DNA of 34,050 nucleotides, from the NCBI GenBank assembly GCA_035285325.1, contig JAYKJB010000078.1, positions 1 through 34,050 of the forward strand, in the 5' to 3' direction. Origin of the DNA: Candidatus Sericytochromatia bacterium. Its GTDB lineage: Bacteria > Cyanobacteriota > Sericytochromatia > S15B-MN24 > JAQBPE01. Below, piece by piece: positions 1 through 8,452 of the stretch; position 1 is the stretch's first letter, and each line of letters begins with the position of its first letter. The notes below the pieces were generated by a model that made no database searches, was not told where the DNA came from, and saw only the letters and a program-made list of their open reading frames with translations. The position numbers and the translations under genes are program-made.

Positions 1-1371
1 CCCGAGCAGCGGGCGACGCTGGATGTCACCGTGGTTGAGGAACTCGCGGTGCAGAACATCAGGGTCACCCCAGTCAATCCCACGCTGGTGGTGGGAGAGA
101 CCCTGCCCTTGCAGGCGCAGGTGCGCATGAAGGATGGCCAGGTTCACGCCAATGTGGCCTGGTCGTCGTCGGACAGCATCATGGCCACGGTCAACCCGGC
201 CACGGCTGAGGTCACGGCCCTGAAACCCGGCCGTGTCACGATCGTGGCGGCCTATGCGCTGGACCCTCGCTACAAGGGCATGACCGAGATTGAGGTGGTG
301 ACCGAACGGCCCCCCAGTCCTGCGCCCTTGCCGCGCCCCAGCCTCTTCCCGGTGGCCTTCACGCCTCGCCCGACCCCCCGCCCGCTCACCACGCTTCCCG
401 CGACCCAGGCGACTCGCCTACCCAGTCCTCAGCCGACGTTTTCCCCCTCGCCACCCACGTCTCTTCGCCCCTCCAGCGACCTGCCCGGCACCACCATCGA
501 CGTGGGCGTGCCCTTCGGGCCGTTGAACTTTGCCTTGATGCGCACGCTTTCCTACCAGACGGTGGTGGAGGTGGTGGACTTCCAGACCGTGGTGCTCGCC
601 GACGGCAACCAGTTGACCCTCACCAGCAACGGGGGACGCACCTGGACGGTTTTCCCCAATGTCGGATCTCAGCCGATCCGGGCACTGCACTGGACCTCAG
701 CTGGCGAGGGGTGGGTGGCCGGCGATAACGGCACCCTGCTCCGCGTGCGCATCACGGACGGGCAGTTGCGCTTTGACGTGAAGAACTCGGGCACCAGCGA
801 GTCCATCAAAGATGTTCACTTCCTGCCTGATGGCAACGGTCTCTTACTCCACGGCAGCACCATCAAGCGTTCCGCCGACGGGGGGGAGAACTGGGGCGAG
901 CCGCTGACGCTCTACGCGGAGCGCTTTTACTCGGATGGCCTCGGCGGGGCCGTCGTCATGGGGGGTAACAGCCTGTATCGGCTGGATGCCGGCGGCTTCG
1001 CCAAGGTGGCGGTCGAGGGCCGTGAACGCTTCGACCGCGTGCGTTCGACCAGTGGCACCGTCTGGCTGCGGGACCGTTCCGAACAGCGCTGGTATCGCAC
1101 GGAGGATTGGAAAACCTTCGCGCCACTGCCCTCCGACTTGGTCACGGCCACCCAGATCGTGCGCGGAACCATCAGCGACGTGTACCCGCTCAGCCGGGAG
1201 GTATGGCTGGTCCAGCTCCCCGATCGCAGGCTGATGATCACCCGGGACGCCGGGACGACCTGGTCGGATCCCCGCACCGCCAGCCAGTCCTTCACCACCC
1301 TGTTCCCTTTCAGTGACACTCAGATGTGGGCCCTTGCGGGCGACACCCTGCTGCGTTTGGGCGTTCCCTGA
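1..1371 (+). CDS. Big2-domain plus Ycf48/BNR-like beta-propeller protein, 5' partial
   Basis: The reading frame is open from the first base of the window, so the N-terminus lies outside it; a GTG at 31 is only an internal codon. The first ~100 residues look like a bacterial Ig-like Big2 domain, with a WSSSD core and a following GRVTIVAAY strand. A Pro/Thr/Ser-rich linker of ~55 residues (window ~310-480) follows. The rest has repeated segments of the type SNGGRTWT, SADGGENWG and TRDAGTTW, the Asp-box/BNR signature of Ycf48-like and sialidase-like propellers. Such proteins are usually exported and surface-attached; here the export signal would lie upstream. In Cyanobacteria Ycf48 helps assemble photosystem II, but many non-photosynthetic bacteria use the fold in surface proteins, and the Big2 fusion favours a surface role. 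The substrate is unknown. Fold assignment is fairly sure, function is not. Confidence 0.7.
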   Translation, partial: PEQRATLDVTVVEELAVQNIRVTPVNPTLVVGETLPLQAQVRMKDGQVHANVAWSSSDSIMATVNPATAEVTALKPGRVTIVAAYALDPRYKGMTEIEVVTERPPSPAPLPRPSLFPVAFTPRPTPRPLTTLPATQATRLPSPQPTFSPSPPTSLRPSSDLPGTTIDVGVPFGPLNFALMRTLSYQTVVEVVDFQTVVLADGNQLTLTSNGGRTWTVFPNVGSQPIRALHWTSAGEGWVAGDNGTLLRVRITDGQLRFDVKNSGTSESIKDVHFLPDGNGLLLHGSTIKRSADGGENWGEPLTLYAERFYSDGLGGAVVMGGNSLYRLDAGGFAKVAVEGRERFDRVRSTSGTVWLRDRSEQRWYRTEDWKTFAPLPSDLVTATQIVRGTISDVYPLSREVWLVQLPDRRLMITRDAGTTWSDPRTASQSFTTLFPFSDTQMWALAGDTLLRLGVP

Positions 1372-1433
1372 AGCCACACCCGACCCGCGCCCGCGCGGGC
1401 GGCGACTCCCAGCCCCGACGAGGATGAAGCATC

Positions 1434-1970
1434 ATGACCAAGCGAGCGTTCCGATCGTTTCCATTTGCCGTGCTGACCACCGCTCTCTTGCTAGGTTGCC
1501 CTTCGGTGCCCCCGCCGGTAGCCCCCAGCCCCGCGGCGAGCGTGGCGCCCAGCGTGGCGGACCAGGCTTTCATCGACGGCATGGTGCCGCATCACGAAGG
1601 GGCCGTCATGATGGCCGACGAGGCGCTGAGGAAGGCGACCCGGGAGGAGTTGCGGGCTTTTGCGCGACAGGTGAAGGCCGACCAGGGGGTTGAGATTGCC
1701 CAGATGAAGGCCTGGCGATTGGCCTGGTTCGGGTCTGATAAGACCCCGCCCATGGACCATGCGGCCCACCACGTGTCAGCCAGCGGGGCCGCCTACGACG
1801 CAGCCTGGTGCCAGGCGATGGTGGCGCATCACGAGGGCGCCCTGACGATGTCAGCCGACCTGCTGAAGGCCGCTGCCCGCCCTGAGGTGCGGGACCTGGC
1901 TCAGCGCATCATCGTCGCGCAGGAGCGGGAGATCATCCAGCTGAAGGCCTGGGCGGCTGCCTGGCGTTGA
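1434..1970 (+). CDS. DUF305 family lipoprotein
   Basis: This is a 178-aa protein with a lipoprotein signal: a basic start, a hydrophobic stretch and a lipobox LLLGC with the lipidated Cys at residue 22, followed by a Pro/Ala-rich tether. The mature part holds two similar halves, each with a His-His-Glu-Gly motif (MVPHHEGAVMM at 50-60 and MVAHHEGALTM at 129-139). These are the hallmark of DUF305, a ferritin-like helical family that includes CopM-type periplasmic metal-binding proteins. His-rich helices and Met residues suggest copper or other metal binding, which is inference. ATG 1434 follows GAGGA with normal spacing. The gene lies between the propeller gene and glmS, with no sign that it shares a role with either. 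Confidence 0.85.
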   Translation: MTKRAFRSFPFAVLTTALLLGCPSVPPPVAPSPAASVAPSVADQAFIDGMVPHHEGAVMMADEALRKATREELRAFARQVKADQGVEIAQMKAWRLAWFGSDKTPPMDHAAHHVSASGAAYDAAWCQAMVAHHEGALTMSADLLKAAARPEVRDLAQRIIVAQEREIIQLKAWAAAWR

Positions 1971-2052
1971 ATGGGGCAGCGTCCCGAATGCCGGAACCTG
2001 AATCAGCGCTTCGGGTCGCGTGCGAGGCTGCCCAGTCAGTGGCCGAAGGTGA

Positions 2053-2058
2053 TACAAT
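2053..2058 (+). promoter_or_regulatory. candidate extended -10 of glmS
   Basis: TACAAT at 2053-2058 is directly preceded by TGA, giving a TGN-TACAAT extended -10. No good -35 is seen 16-18 bases upstream. Transcription would begin near 2065, leaving a leader of ~35 bases before the glmS ATG. The gap is too short for a glmS ribozyme. Confidence 0.4.
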
Positions 2059-2099
2059 GACGCCGTTTCCCAGGCATGCAACCCTTCGGAGTACGGCCC

Positions 2100-3929
2100 A
2101 TGTGCGGCATCGTTGGTTACATCGGCACCCAGAGCGCGTCCGACATCATCGTCGACGGCCTCAAGCGGCTTGAATACCGGGGCTATGACTCGGCGGGCAT
2201 CGCGATCGCCCACGACGGCCTGCTCGACCTGCGCCGCGAGGTCGGCAAGCTGCGCAACCTGGAGGCCCAGGTCATTGCCCAGCCGCCGCAGGGCTCGATT
2301 GGCATCGGCCACACCCGCTGGGCCACCCATGGCCGTCCCACCACCTTCAACGCCCACCCGCACACCGACACCAGCGGCGATCTCGTGGTGGTTCACAACG
2401 GCATCATCGAGAACTATGCCGCGCTCAAGAGCCAGCTGATCGGTCAGGGCGTGAAGTTCGCCTCGGACACCGACACCGAGGTGCTGGCCCACCTGATCGC
2501 CAGCCTGTACGAAGGCGACCTGCTGGCCGCCGTGTTCGAGGCCCTGAAGCACGTGGAGGGCACCTATGCCATCGCGGTGCTGCATCGCAAGAACCAGGAC
2601 CTGCTGGTGGGCGCACGCAAGGGCAGCCCGCTGATCGTCGGCATGGGCGAGGGCGAGAATTACCTGGCCAGTGACATTCCGGCGATCCTCAACTACACGC
2701 GCCAGATCGTCTACCTGGATGAGGGGCAGGTCGCCGAGGTGCGCCGGGATGGCGTCAAGGTCTACAACGAGAAGCGCGAGCAGGTGCCCTTCTCGATCGC
2801 CCGCATCGACTGGAATCTCGTGGCGGCCGAAAAAGCCGGCTTCGAACACTTCATGCTCAAAGAAATCCACGAGCAGCCCACATCGCTATCCAACGCGATC
2901 GCCGGTCGCTTCGACGAGCGCGAGGGTCAGCTCTTCCTGGATGACATCGGGCTCGCGCCGGACCTGCTGGCGGGCTTCCGGCGCATCGCGATCGTGGCCT
3001 GCGGCACGGCCTACTACGCGGGCCTGGTGGGCAAGTACCTGATCGAACAGCTGGCCCGCATCCCGACCGAGGTCGACCTGGCCTCGGAATATCGCTACCG
3101 CGATCCTGTGATCGATGCTGAGACGCTTTTCATCGCCGTCACGCAGAGCGGCGAGACGGCCGACACGCTGGCTGCGGTGCGCGAGGCCAAGCGGCAAGGG
3201 GCCACGGTGCTAGGACTGGTCAACGTGATCGGCTCGGCGATCGCCCGCGAGGCGCACGGCAACCTCTACCTGCACGCCGGGCCTGAAATCTCCGTCGCCT
3301 CGACCAAGGCCTACACCTCGATGGTGGCCGGCTTCGAACTGCTGGCGTTGCACCTCGGGCTGGCGCGGGGAACGCTGGCGCTGGACCAGGCGAAGCGCCT
3401 CATGAGCGACCTCAAGCGCGTGCCGGCGCTGGTCTCGCGCATTCTGGAAAACGATCGCGGCATTCGCGAGCTGGCCAGCCGCTTCACCAACCACCGCGAC
3501 TTCCTGTTCCTGGGCCGCGGCCTGAACTACCCCACGGCCCTCGAAGGCGCGCTGAAACTCAAGGAAATCAGCTACATCCACGCCGAGGCCTACGCCGCCG
3601 GCGAGCTGAAGCACGGGCCGATCGCCCTGATCACCCACGAGATGCCGGTGGTGGCCGTGGCTACCGACGGTCCGACCTACGACAAGGTGCTCTCCAACAT
3701 CCAGGAGGTGAAGGCGCGTGACGGCGTGGTCATTGCGGTAGCCACCGAGGGCAACATCACGATCCAGGAGCATGTCGACTACACGCTCTACGTGCCGCCG
3801 GTCGACCCGCTGTTCGCGCCGCTGGTCAACGTGATACCGCTGCAGTTGCTCTCCTACCATATCGCTCGCTTGCGCGGCCTGGACGTGGACCAACCCCGCA
3901 ACCTGGCCAAGTCCGTGACGGTGGAGTAG
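2100..3929 (+). CDS. glmS: glutamine--fructose-6-phosphate aminotransferase (isomerizing)
   Basis: GlmS makes glucosamine-6-phosphate from fructose-6-phosphate and glutamine, the first step toward UDP-GlcNAc for peptidoglycan and lipopolysaccharide. The start is set by MCGIVGY: Cys2 becomes the N-terminal nucleophile of the class II glutaminase domain after Met removal, so the ATG at 2076 (eight codons upstream, adding MQPFGVRP) is rejected. The resulting 609 aa equals the E. coli length. Visible motifs include GHTRWATHG and HNGIIENY in the glutaminase half. Two SIS isomerase domains follow, with CGTAYYAG, TQSGETADT and GELKHGPIALI, and the conserved C-terminus ends KSVTVE. A lone candidate promoter sits upstream, and hemB follows after 63 bases. 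No frameshift or missing catalytic residue is seen. Confidence 0.97.
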   Translation: MCGIVGYIGTQSASDIIVDGLKRLEYRGYDSAGIAIAHDGLLDLRREVGKLRNLEAQVIAQPPQGSIGIGHTRWATHGRPTTFNAHPHTDTSGDLVVVHNGIIENYAALKSQLIGQGVKFASDTDTEVLAHLIASLYEGDLLAAVFEALKHVEGTYAIAVLHRKNQDLLVGARKGSPLIVGMGEGENYLASDIPAILNYTRQIVYLDEGQVAEVRRDGVKVYNEKREQVPFSIARIDWNLVAAEKAGFEHFMLKEIHEQPTSLSNAIAGRFDEREGQLFLDDIGLAPDLLAGFRRIAIVACGTAYYAGLVGKYLIEQLARIPTEVDLASEYRYRDPVIDAETLFIAVTQSGETADTLAAVREAKRQGATVLGLVNVIGSAIAREAHGNLYLHAGPEISVASTKAYTSMVAGFELLALHLGLARGTLALDQAKRLMSDLKRVPALVSRILENDRGIRELASRFTNHRDFLFLGRGLNYPTALEGALKLKEISYIHAEAYAAGELKHGPIALITHEMPVVAVATDGPTYDKVLSNIQEVKARDGVVIAVATEGNITIQEHVDYTLYVPPVDPLFAPLVNVIPLQLLSYHIARLRGLDVDQPRNLAKSVTVE

Positions 3930-3992
3930 GCCTCTTCAGGGAGGAAATGGATGGTGCTCCCGGGCACCTCTCCCACCAAGTGAGGTAAAACG

Positions 3993-4964
3993 GTGAACCT
4001 GCCCCCGACCATCCGGCCCCGCCGCCTGCGCCGCACGCCCGTGCTGCGGGAACTCGTGCGGGAAACCAGCCTGGCGCCGAGCGACTTCATTTACCCGCTC
4101 TTCATCGTGCCCGGCGAGGGCCAGCGGCGACCGGTCGGTTCGATGCCGGGCGTCTCCCAGCTGTCTGTCGACGAGGCCGTGCGCGAATGCGAAGCCCTGT
4201 GGGGGCTGGGTTTGCGCGCGGTGATCCTGTTTGGTTTGCCGCCGGATAAGGATCCCGAGGGCAGCGGCGCTCACGACCCGAATGGCCCCGTTCAGGCTTG
4301 CATTCGGGCGCTCAAGCGTGCCTTGCCCGAGCTTTACGTCATCACCGACGTCTGCTTGTGTGAATACACCTCGCACGGCCACTGTGGGGTGCTGGCGGGC
4401 GAGACCGTGCTGAATGACCCGACGCTCGACCTGCTGGCGCGGGCCTCGGTCTCGCACGCGGCGGCGGGGGCGGACATGGTGGCGCCTTCCGACATGATGG
4501 ACGGGCGGGTGGCGGCGATTCGCCGGGCTCTCGACCTCGCCGGCCATTCCGACGTGCCGATTCTCAGCTACGCCGTGAAGTATGCCTCCGGCTTCTACGG
4601 GCCGTTTCGCGAAGCCGCCGATTCGGCTCCGGCCTTTGGCGATCGCCGGAGCTACCAGATGGACCCAGGCAATGCGCGTGAGGCCCTGCGCGAGGCGGCG
4701 CTGGACGAAGCCGAAGGGGCCGACATGCTGATGGTCAAACCGGCCCTCCCCTACCTCGACATCCTGTGGCGGGTGCGGGAGCAGACCAATCTTCCTCTGG
4801 CGGCCTATCACGTGAGCGGCGAGTTCGCGATGATCAAGGCGGCCGCAGCCAACGGCTGGATCGACGAGCCACGCGTCGTGCTGGAAGCGATGACGGGCAT
4901 CCGACGGGCGGGCGCCGATCTGATCATCACCTACCACACGCCGGACCTGCTGCGCTGGCTGTGA
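3993..4964 (+). CDS. hemB: delta-aminolevulinic acid dehydratase (porphobilinogen synthase)
   Basis: HemB condenses two 5-aminolevulinate molecules to porphobilinogen in tetrapyrrole synthesis. The 323-aa protein carries the cysteine-rich zinc site (Cys121, Cys123 and Cys131 within [12 protein letters not shown]), so it should be the zinc-using type and not the Asp-rich magnesium type. Both active-site lysines are present: Lys196 in [13 protein letters not shown] and the Schiff-base Lys249 in [12 protein letters not shown]. Length is normal. The start is GTG 3993, chosen because the family-typical N-terminus ([14 protein letters not shown]) follows at once. It lies 63 bases after glmS on the same strand and may be co-transcribed. 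No other heme gene is in the window. Confidence 0.96.
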   Translation: MNLPPTIRPRRLRRTPVLRELVRETSLAPSDFIYPLFIVPGEGQRRPVGSMPGVSQLSVDEAVRECEALWGLGLRAVILFGLPPDKDPEGSGAHDPNGPVQACIRALKRALPELYVITDVCLCEYTSHGHCGVLAGETVLNDPTLDLLARASVSHAAAGADMVAPSDMMDGRVAAIRRALDLAGHSDVPILSYAVKYASGFYGPFREAADSAPAFGDRRSYQMDPGNAREALREAALDEAEGADMLMVKPALPYLDILWRVREQTNLPLAAYHVSGEFAMIKAAAANGWIDEPRVVLEAMTGIRRAGADLIITYHTPDLLRWL

Positions 4965-5066
4965 CTCCCTGCAGATGAGCGTCTGGGGCCGCTGGCTGCG
5001 GGCGTGTGCCGACCGCACTGGCGTCCCTCCTGCACGAATGGTAAGCTGAGGCGGCTCTGGAAGCGG

Positions 5067-5090
5067 GTTTTGCAGGCGATTTCAGGGTAT
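5067..5090 (+). promoter_or_regulatory. SigB/SigF-like promoter, GTTTTG-N12-GGGTAT
   Basis: GTTTTG (5067-5072) and GGGTAT (5085-5090) are 12 bases apart. This matches the GTTTaa-N12-15-GGGTAT pattern of the SigB/SigF general-stress sigma family and has no good sigma-70 reading. Transcription would start near 5098 and give a ~75-base leader before the hydrolase ATG at 5173. A second element with the same two hexamers lies at 15020-15044. Confidence 0.5.
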
Positions 5091-5172
5091 AGGATCAGTG
5101 TCGGCCGGGGGCCGACGCGGTGGGATCCGATTGATTGCTCGAAGGACAGCGTCGTCTGAGAGGATTCGGTCG

Positions 5173-6144
5173 ATGATAGACCTGATGGCGCCCGTACGCT
5201 GGGTGTCCCCTGAAGAACCGGCCACGGCGCTCTGGCGTGGTCTGGCGCAAGTGTTGACCTTCCCGACGCTCGGGTTGGACCCTTCAGTTGCCTTGCTCAA
5301 TCCGGGCGCCGCGGCAAAGCATACCGTCCAGCGGATTCACATTCCCCTGGGCGATACCACCACGCCCGGCCATCTGTTCGTGCCGCACCACAGTGAGGGC
5401 GCCACGGTCGTGATCGCCCATGGCACCACCGCGCCTCACGCCACCTCCTATTACATGTGGGTGCAGGCGCTGCTGGCCCGTGGCATCAACGTCCTGACTT
5501 TCGAACTGGATGGCCACGGGGAAAACCCGCGCCCCTTGAAGGTTCCGGACATTCAAGACAACGTCCCTGCGGCGATCGCCTATGCCCGCAGCCGGCGGGA
5601 AATTGACCCGGCCCGGGTCGGGCTGCTCGGCATCAGCCTCGGCGGCGCCTGCTCGCTCCACGCCGCAGCGCAGGACCCCGGTGTCAGGGCCGTCGTGACG
5701 GTCGGGAGTCCCAACCGAATTCGTATCGACGAATGGGGCAAGTTCGGTGAGGTCTTGGGCCTGTTCAATCCCGAAGTTGCCCCGACCTTTTTCGAAGCCT
5801 CCCCCAACGTGCTGCTGGGCTTCCTCAAAACCCATCTGCGCAGCGACCATGCGCGGCGCGACGAGCCCAGCGACCTGATGTCCAGCACCACACGCCAGGC
5901 CGTCTCCGCGGCCTTGCGTCAGCTGGATCCGCTGGCGGCGGCAGCGAGCCTTGGCAAGACGCCGTTGCTCGTCATCAATGGCGAGTGGGACTTCATTGCC
6001 CCGAGCGACCACGCGCGGGAATTGTGGACCCGCGCGCCTGGTGAAAAGGCCATGTTGCTGGTGCCACGCCGCAACCATTTCACCGTGATGGTGAGTCGAC
6101 GCGCCGTTCAGGCGATGGCGGACTGGTTCGGCCGACACGTTTGA
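5173..6144 (+). CDS. alpha/beta-hydrolase (dienelactone hydrolase/esterase-like)
   Basis: This is a 323-aa cytoplasmic alpha/beta-hydrolase without a signal peptide. A His-Gly oxyanion-hole strand (IAHGTT, ~82-87) is followed by the nucleophile elbow GISLGG with Ser155. The triad is completed by Asp273 in NGEWDFIAP and His302 in RRNHFTV. The helical lid between ~185 and 250 is unlike its neighbours and probably sets the substrate, which I cannot name. A longer in-frame version from GTG 5098 exists, but ATG 5173 is preferred: it has a GAGAGGA ribosome site at a suitable distance and sits downstream of the SigB-like promoter. It is monocistronic, convergent with the TonB-like gene at 6216. A stress-inducible esterase role is inference from the promoter alone. 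Confidence 0.85.
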   Translation: MIDLMAPVRWVSPEEPATALWRGLAQVLTFPTLGLDPSVALLNPGAAAKHTVQRIHIPLGDTTTPGHLFVPHHSEGATVVIAHGTTAPHATSYYMWVQALLARGINVLTFELDGHGENPRPLKVPDIQDNVPAAIAYARSRREIDPARVGLLGISLGGACSLHAAAQDPGVRAVVTVGSPNRIRIDEWGKFGEVLGLFNPEVAPTFFEASPNVLLGFLKTHLRSDHARRDEPSDLMSSTTRQAVSAALRQLDPLAAAASLGKTPLLVINGEWDFIAPSDHARELWTRAPGEKAMLLVPRRNHFTVMVSRRAVQAMADWFGRHV

Positions 6145-6215
6145 GCCTGGGCATTCTCTCTGGGGCCTGTGCAGGAAAGCGCCGGGAGCTGCGGCAAACG
6201 GGCGACAGCCTTGGC

Positions 6216-7169
6216 TCAGGGCGCAGGGGGCGAAGGCGACGGCGCCTGCTGGCGCAGGAACCAGGCCCCGAGAATGCCTTGCATTTGAGCGCGGAGATCG
6301 GATTGCCAGGGCACCTGGAACGCCTCCCCAGCCGGCACGAATGTCGGGGAAGCCGCCGGGTCCGCCAGCGTCTCGGTGGCGGCACGCTCCGGTCGCACCT
6401 CGACGTCCACGGCTGCTTTGGCGTGCAAGACCGTGAAGCGGACGTCCTGAACCTGGAAGGCCCAGAGTTCCTGTCCATCCGGGTCCGTGCTCACCTGGGG
6501 CGAGGGCCAGGGCAGGGGACTCACGCCAGGCACGTCGGGCGCCCACAGCGCGGTGGAGGCATGGGCATCGGGGCTTGCGGCGATCCCGGTTTCCGGCGGC
6601 AGGAAGAGCCACTGCAGGCCGTCGAGTTGCTTGCCGATGCGCTCCACTTCCCCCCAATCTTTCAGGCCCGGCGGCATGGGGAACTGACGCAGCTGCGCGT
6701 CGGTCATCTTGGCGAAGTAGGGAATCCGACGCATCTTGGCGAATTGCTCGGCCTCGCGACGGGTGGCGGGGGGCGTCGGAAGCGTGGTGGGACGCATGGT
6801 GGGGCGTGGTGTGGGGGTGGCACTGGGGCGCGGGGATGGCTTGGCCATTGGGGTGGGCCGCGGCGTGGGGGTGGGCGTGGGCGCGGGGGTGTGCCGGGGG
6901 CGCACGGGCAGGTCTCCCTGCGCACGCGGTCTCGGGCGTGGCGTCGGCGTCGGCTGTGGGGCGACGATGGCCACGGGAATGACGACCGGGACCGGTTTCA
7001 GGACCGGCAGGCCGCCCCCAAGCGTGAGCACCAACAGGGTCGCGCCGTGCAAGACGAGCGAACCAAGCGCGGCGCGGCGACTGATGGCGAGGGGATGTCG
7101 GAGGCGGGCGGCGCGTGAGGGGCGCTCCGGCCCCATCTCGCCTGACCCCTGTTCGCCGGGGTGCTGCAT
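6216..7169 (-). CDS. TonB-like single-span protein with Pro-rich linker
   Basis: The protein is 317 aa. After a basic N-terminus (~30 residues) comes one hydrophobic segment (~34-56, including LVLHGATLLVLTLGG) that resembles the TonB/energy-transducer anchor. A long Pro-Thr-Arg-rich linker (~70-140, repeated PTPTPRP units) follows, then a ~170-residue soluble region of unknown family. The topology predicts an inner-membrane anchor spanning the periplasm. I do not recognise the C-terminal domain, and no ExbB/ExbD gene is nearby, so TonB function is not claimed. The gene starts 7 bases after the RseB-like gene and is surely co-transcribed with it. ATG 7169 has a weak ribosome site; the internal ATG at residue 12 is an alternative start. 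Confidence 0.6.
   Translation of the reverse strand: MQHPGEQGSGEMGPERPSRAARLRHPLAISRRAALGSLVLHGATLLVLTLGGGLPVLKPVPVVIPVAIVAPQPTPTPRPRPRAQGDLPVRPRHTPAPTPTPTPRPTPMAKPSPRPSATPTPRPTMRPTTLPTPPATRREAEQFAKMRRIPYFAKMTDAQLRQFPMPPGLKDWGEVERIGKQLDGLQWLFLPPETGIAASPDAHASTALWAPDVPGVSPLPWPSPQVSTDPDGQELWAFQVQDVRFTVLHAKAAVDVEVRPERAATETLADPAASPTFVPAGEAFQVPWQSDLRAQMQGILGAWFLRQQAPSPSPPAP
6795..6960 (+). repeat. G-rich low-complexity tract (template strand of the Pro-rich linker)
   Basis: On the + strand this stretch is dominated by GGGGGTGGG, GGGCG and GGGGCG runs. They are the complement of the repeated Pro/Thr/Arg codons in the linker of the TonB-like gene. Many closely spaced runs of three or more G could form G-quadruplexes in the template strand. 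The tract is a coding repeat, not an intergenic array. Confidence 0.6.
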
Positions 7170-7176
7170 CGGACGG

Positions 7177-8361
7177 TCAGTTCAGCCCGAACGCGAACGT
7201 CGCGGGGCGATGCCCCTGCTTGGGGGCGCCGGGAATCGGCACGCTGTTCGCGATGCCCTTGAGCGTCTCCAGGTAGAGGTCGCCGTAGGCGTAAACCAGG
7301 TAATCGCCCTTCTCGACCACCGCGTAGTTGTTGGGCGCGTGGTAGCTGAGGGCGCTGATCTTGTCGACCAGGGCCAGCGCAAAGGCGCCAGCGACCAGGG
7401 TCAGGAACACGTTTGGCTTGGTCCGATAGGTCACGACCATGCGGGAGAGGCCATCGTCATAGCGCAGGAAGACCAGGTCGGTCCCGTACAGGCTCATCAC
7501 GTCGATCACGCGCAACTGGAAGCTGGCCGGAACGTTGGTGGGCACGGCGATCGCCTTGCCGGCGGCACGCGCCTGGTCGAGCGAGGTGAAGCGCCGCATC
7601 TCGGTGGGGCTGCCGGCGGCCAGCTTCAGTTTCGAGGCACCCTTGGGGATGTCGAGGCGCACGATCGGACGCTTGCTGGTCGAGAGAGAGTCGAAGCGAC
7701 TGATGAAGTAAGCGTTTTCCTGCGGGCCCCAGAACCGCTCTTCCTTGAGAATCAGTCCGTTCTCCTTGGCCACCCAGAAGCGATGCCCCGGGGGGGAGTT
7801 GGGGCCGTAGCCCCCGGTCGGCTCCGCCGTGAGCTTGTAGCAGGGGTACAGGGCCACGATGTCGAGTTCCGGTTCGACGGTGACGCGGTAGTTGCGTTGC
7901 AGGGCCGCCTGGTCGAGCAACAGATTGCCCAGCACCAGATCACGGGCCTCCTCCCCAGCGACGGGGACGTCGCTCTGGAACACCAAGGTCTCACGCGGGA
8001 ACATCACCGTCAGACGGCCACGCTCCATGGTCATGTTGAGGCCGGTCAGGTCTTTCGGAGACTGCAGCGCGATTTGATGGGTCAGGGCGTCCTGATACTC
8101 CACCCGGGCCTGCGCGTCGAGTACCATGTCCTGCCGAATCACTTGCTGGGAGCGCACGCCCCGGAACGCGTGGCGGCCCGCCTGGCGGGCCACCAGTTCC
8201 AGCACCTGGGACACCGCGGATGAGGCCTTGGCTCCGGCCGTCGGGACCGCCGCCGCCGGTGGCTCCGCAGCACGAGCAGGTGACGCCAGCAGCGCGGCCA
8301 GCAGCAGCCCGACCATCGTCATCGGGCGGAATCCGAAGGCTAGCAGACGGGCACGGGTCAT
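7177..8361 (-). CDS. exported RseB/LolA-like protein
   Basis: The 394-aa precursor begins with a clear signal peptide (basic start, hydrophobic core VGLLLAALLA, cleavage near ARA-AEP). ATG 8361 is chosen over GTG 8379 because GGAGGAA lies just upstream at normal spacing. The mature N-terminal half (FRGVRSQQVI, MERGRLTVMFPRETLVFQSD) resembles the open beta-barrel of LolA and of RseB/MucB. The C-terminal half (FTSLDQARAAGKAIAVPTN onward) resembles the small second domain of RseB-type proteins. RseB in enterobacteria binds mislocalised lipoprotein or LPS and controls an anti-sigma factor, but no sigma or anti-sigma gene is adjacent here. Order on the minus strand is aspS, this gene, then the TonB-like gene. 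Family call is moderate, role unknown. Confidence 0.55.
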   Translation of the reverse strand: MTRARLLAFGFRPMTMVGLLLAALLASPARAAEPPAAAVPTAGAKASSAVSQVLELVARQAGRHAFRGVRSQQVIRQDMVLDAQARVEYQDALTHQIALQSPKDLTGLNMTMERGRLTVMFPRETLVFQSDVPVAGEEARDLVLGNLLLDQAALQRNYRVTVEPELDIVALYPCYKLTAEPTGGYGPNSPPGHRFWVAKENGLILKEERFWGPQENAYFISRFDSLSTSKRPIVRLDIPKGASKLKLAAGSPTEMRRFTSLDQARAAGKAIAVPTNVPASFQLRVIDVMSLYGTDLVFLRYDDGLSRMVVTYRTKPNVFLTLVAGAFALALVDKISALSYHAPNNYAVVEKGDYLVYAYGDLYLETLKGIANSVPIPGAPKQGHRPATFAFGLN

Positions 8362-8452
8362 CGCTGGCGATTCCTCCACGGGGCCGGTCGCGCCTCAGGC
8401 TCGGGCCGCGAGGGTAAGACGAGGCGCGAGCAGGCCTGGTTCCGCGCTGGGG

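Noticed and set aside
1389-1400. GCCCGCGCGGGC palindrome before the DUF305 gene as a terminator
   Set aside because: A self-complementary 12-mer without loop or T run. In G+C-rich DNA this is expected by chance.
1971-2099. glmS ribozyme
   Set aside because: The gap before glmS is only 129 bases, has a candidate -10 in its 3' half, and shows no ribozyme-like core.
1851-2870. 339-codon minus-strand ORF over glmS
   Set aside because: It is antisense to a complete glmS and to DUF305, with shadow composition.
3936-5018. 360-codon minus-strand ORF over hemB
   Set aside because: It is antisense to a complete hemB.
6736-8223. 495-codon + strand ORF
   Set aside because: It lies antisense to the TonB-like and RseB-like genes, which have signal peptide, anchor and ribosome sites. 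The translation is Gly/Arg/Val-rich without domain features and is a codon-bias shadow.
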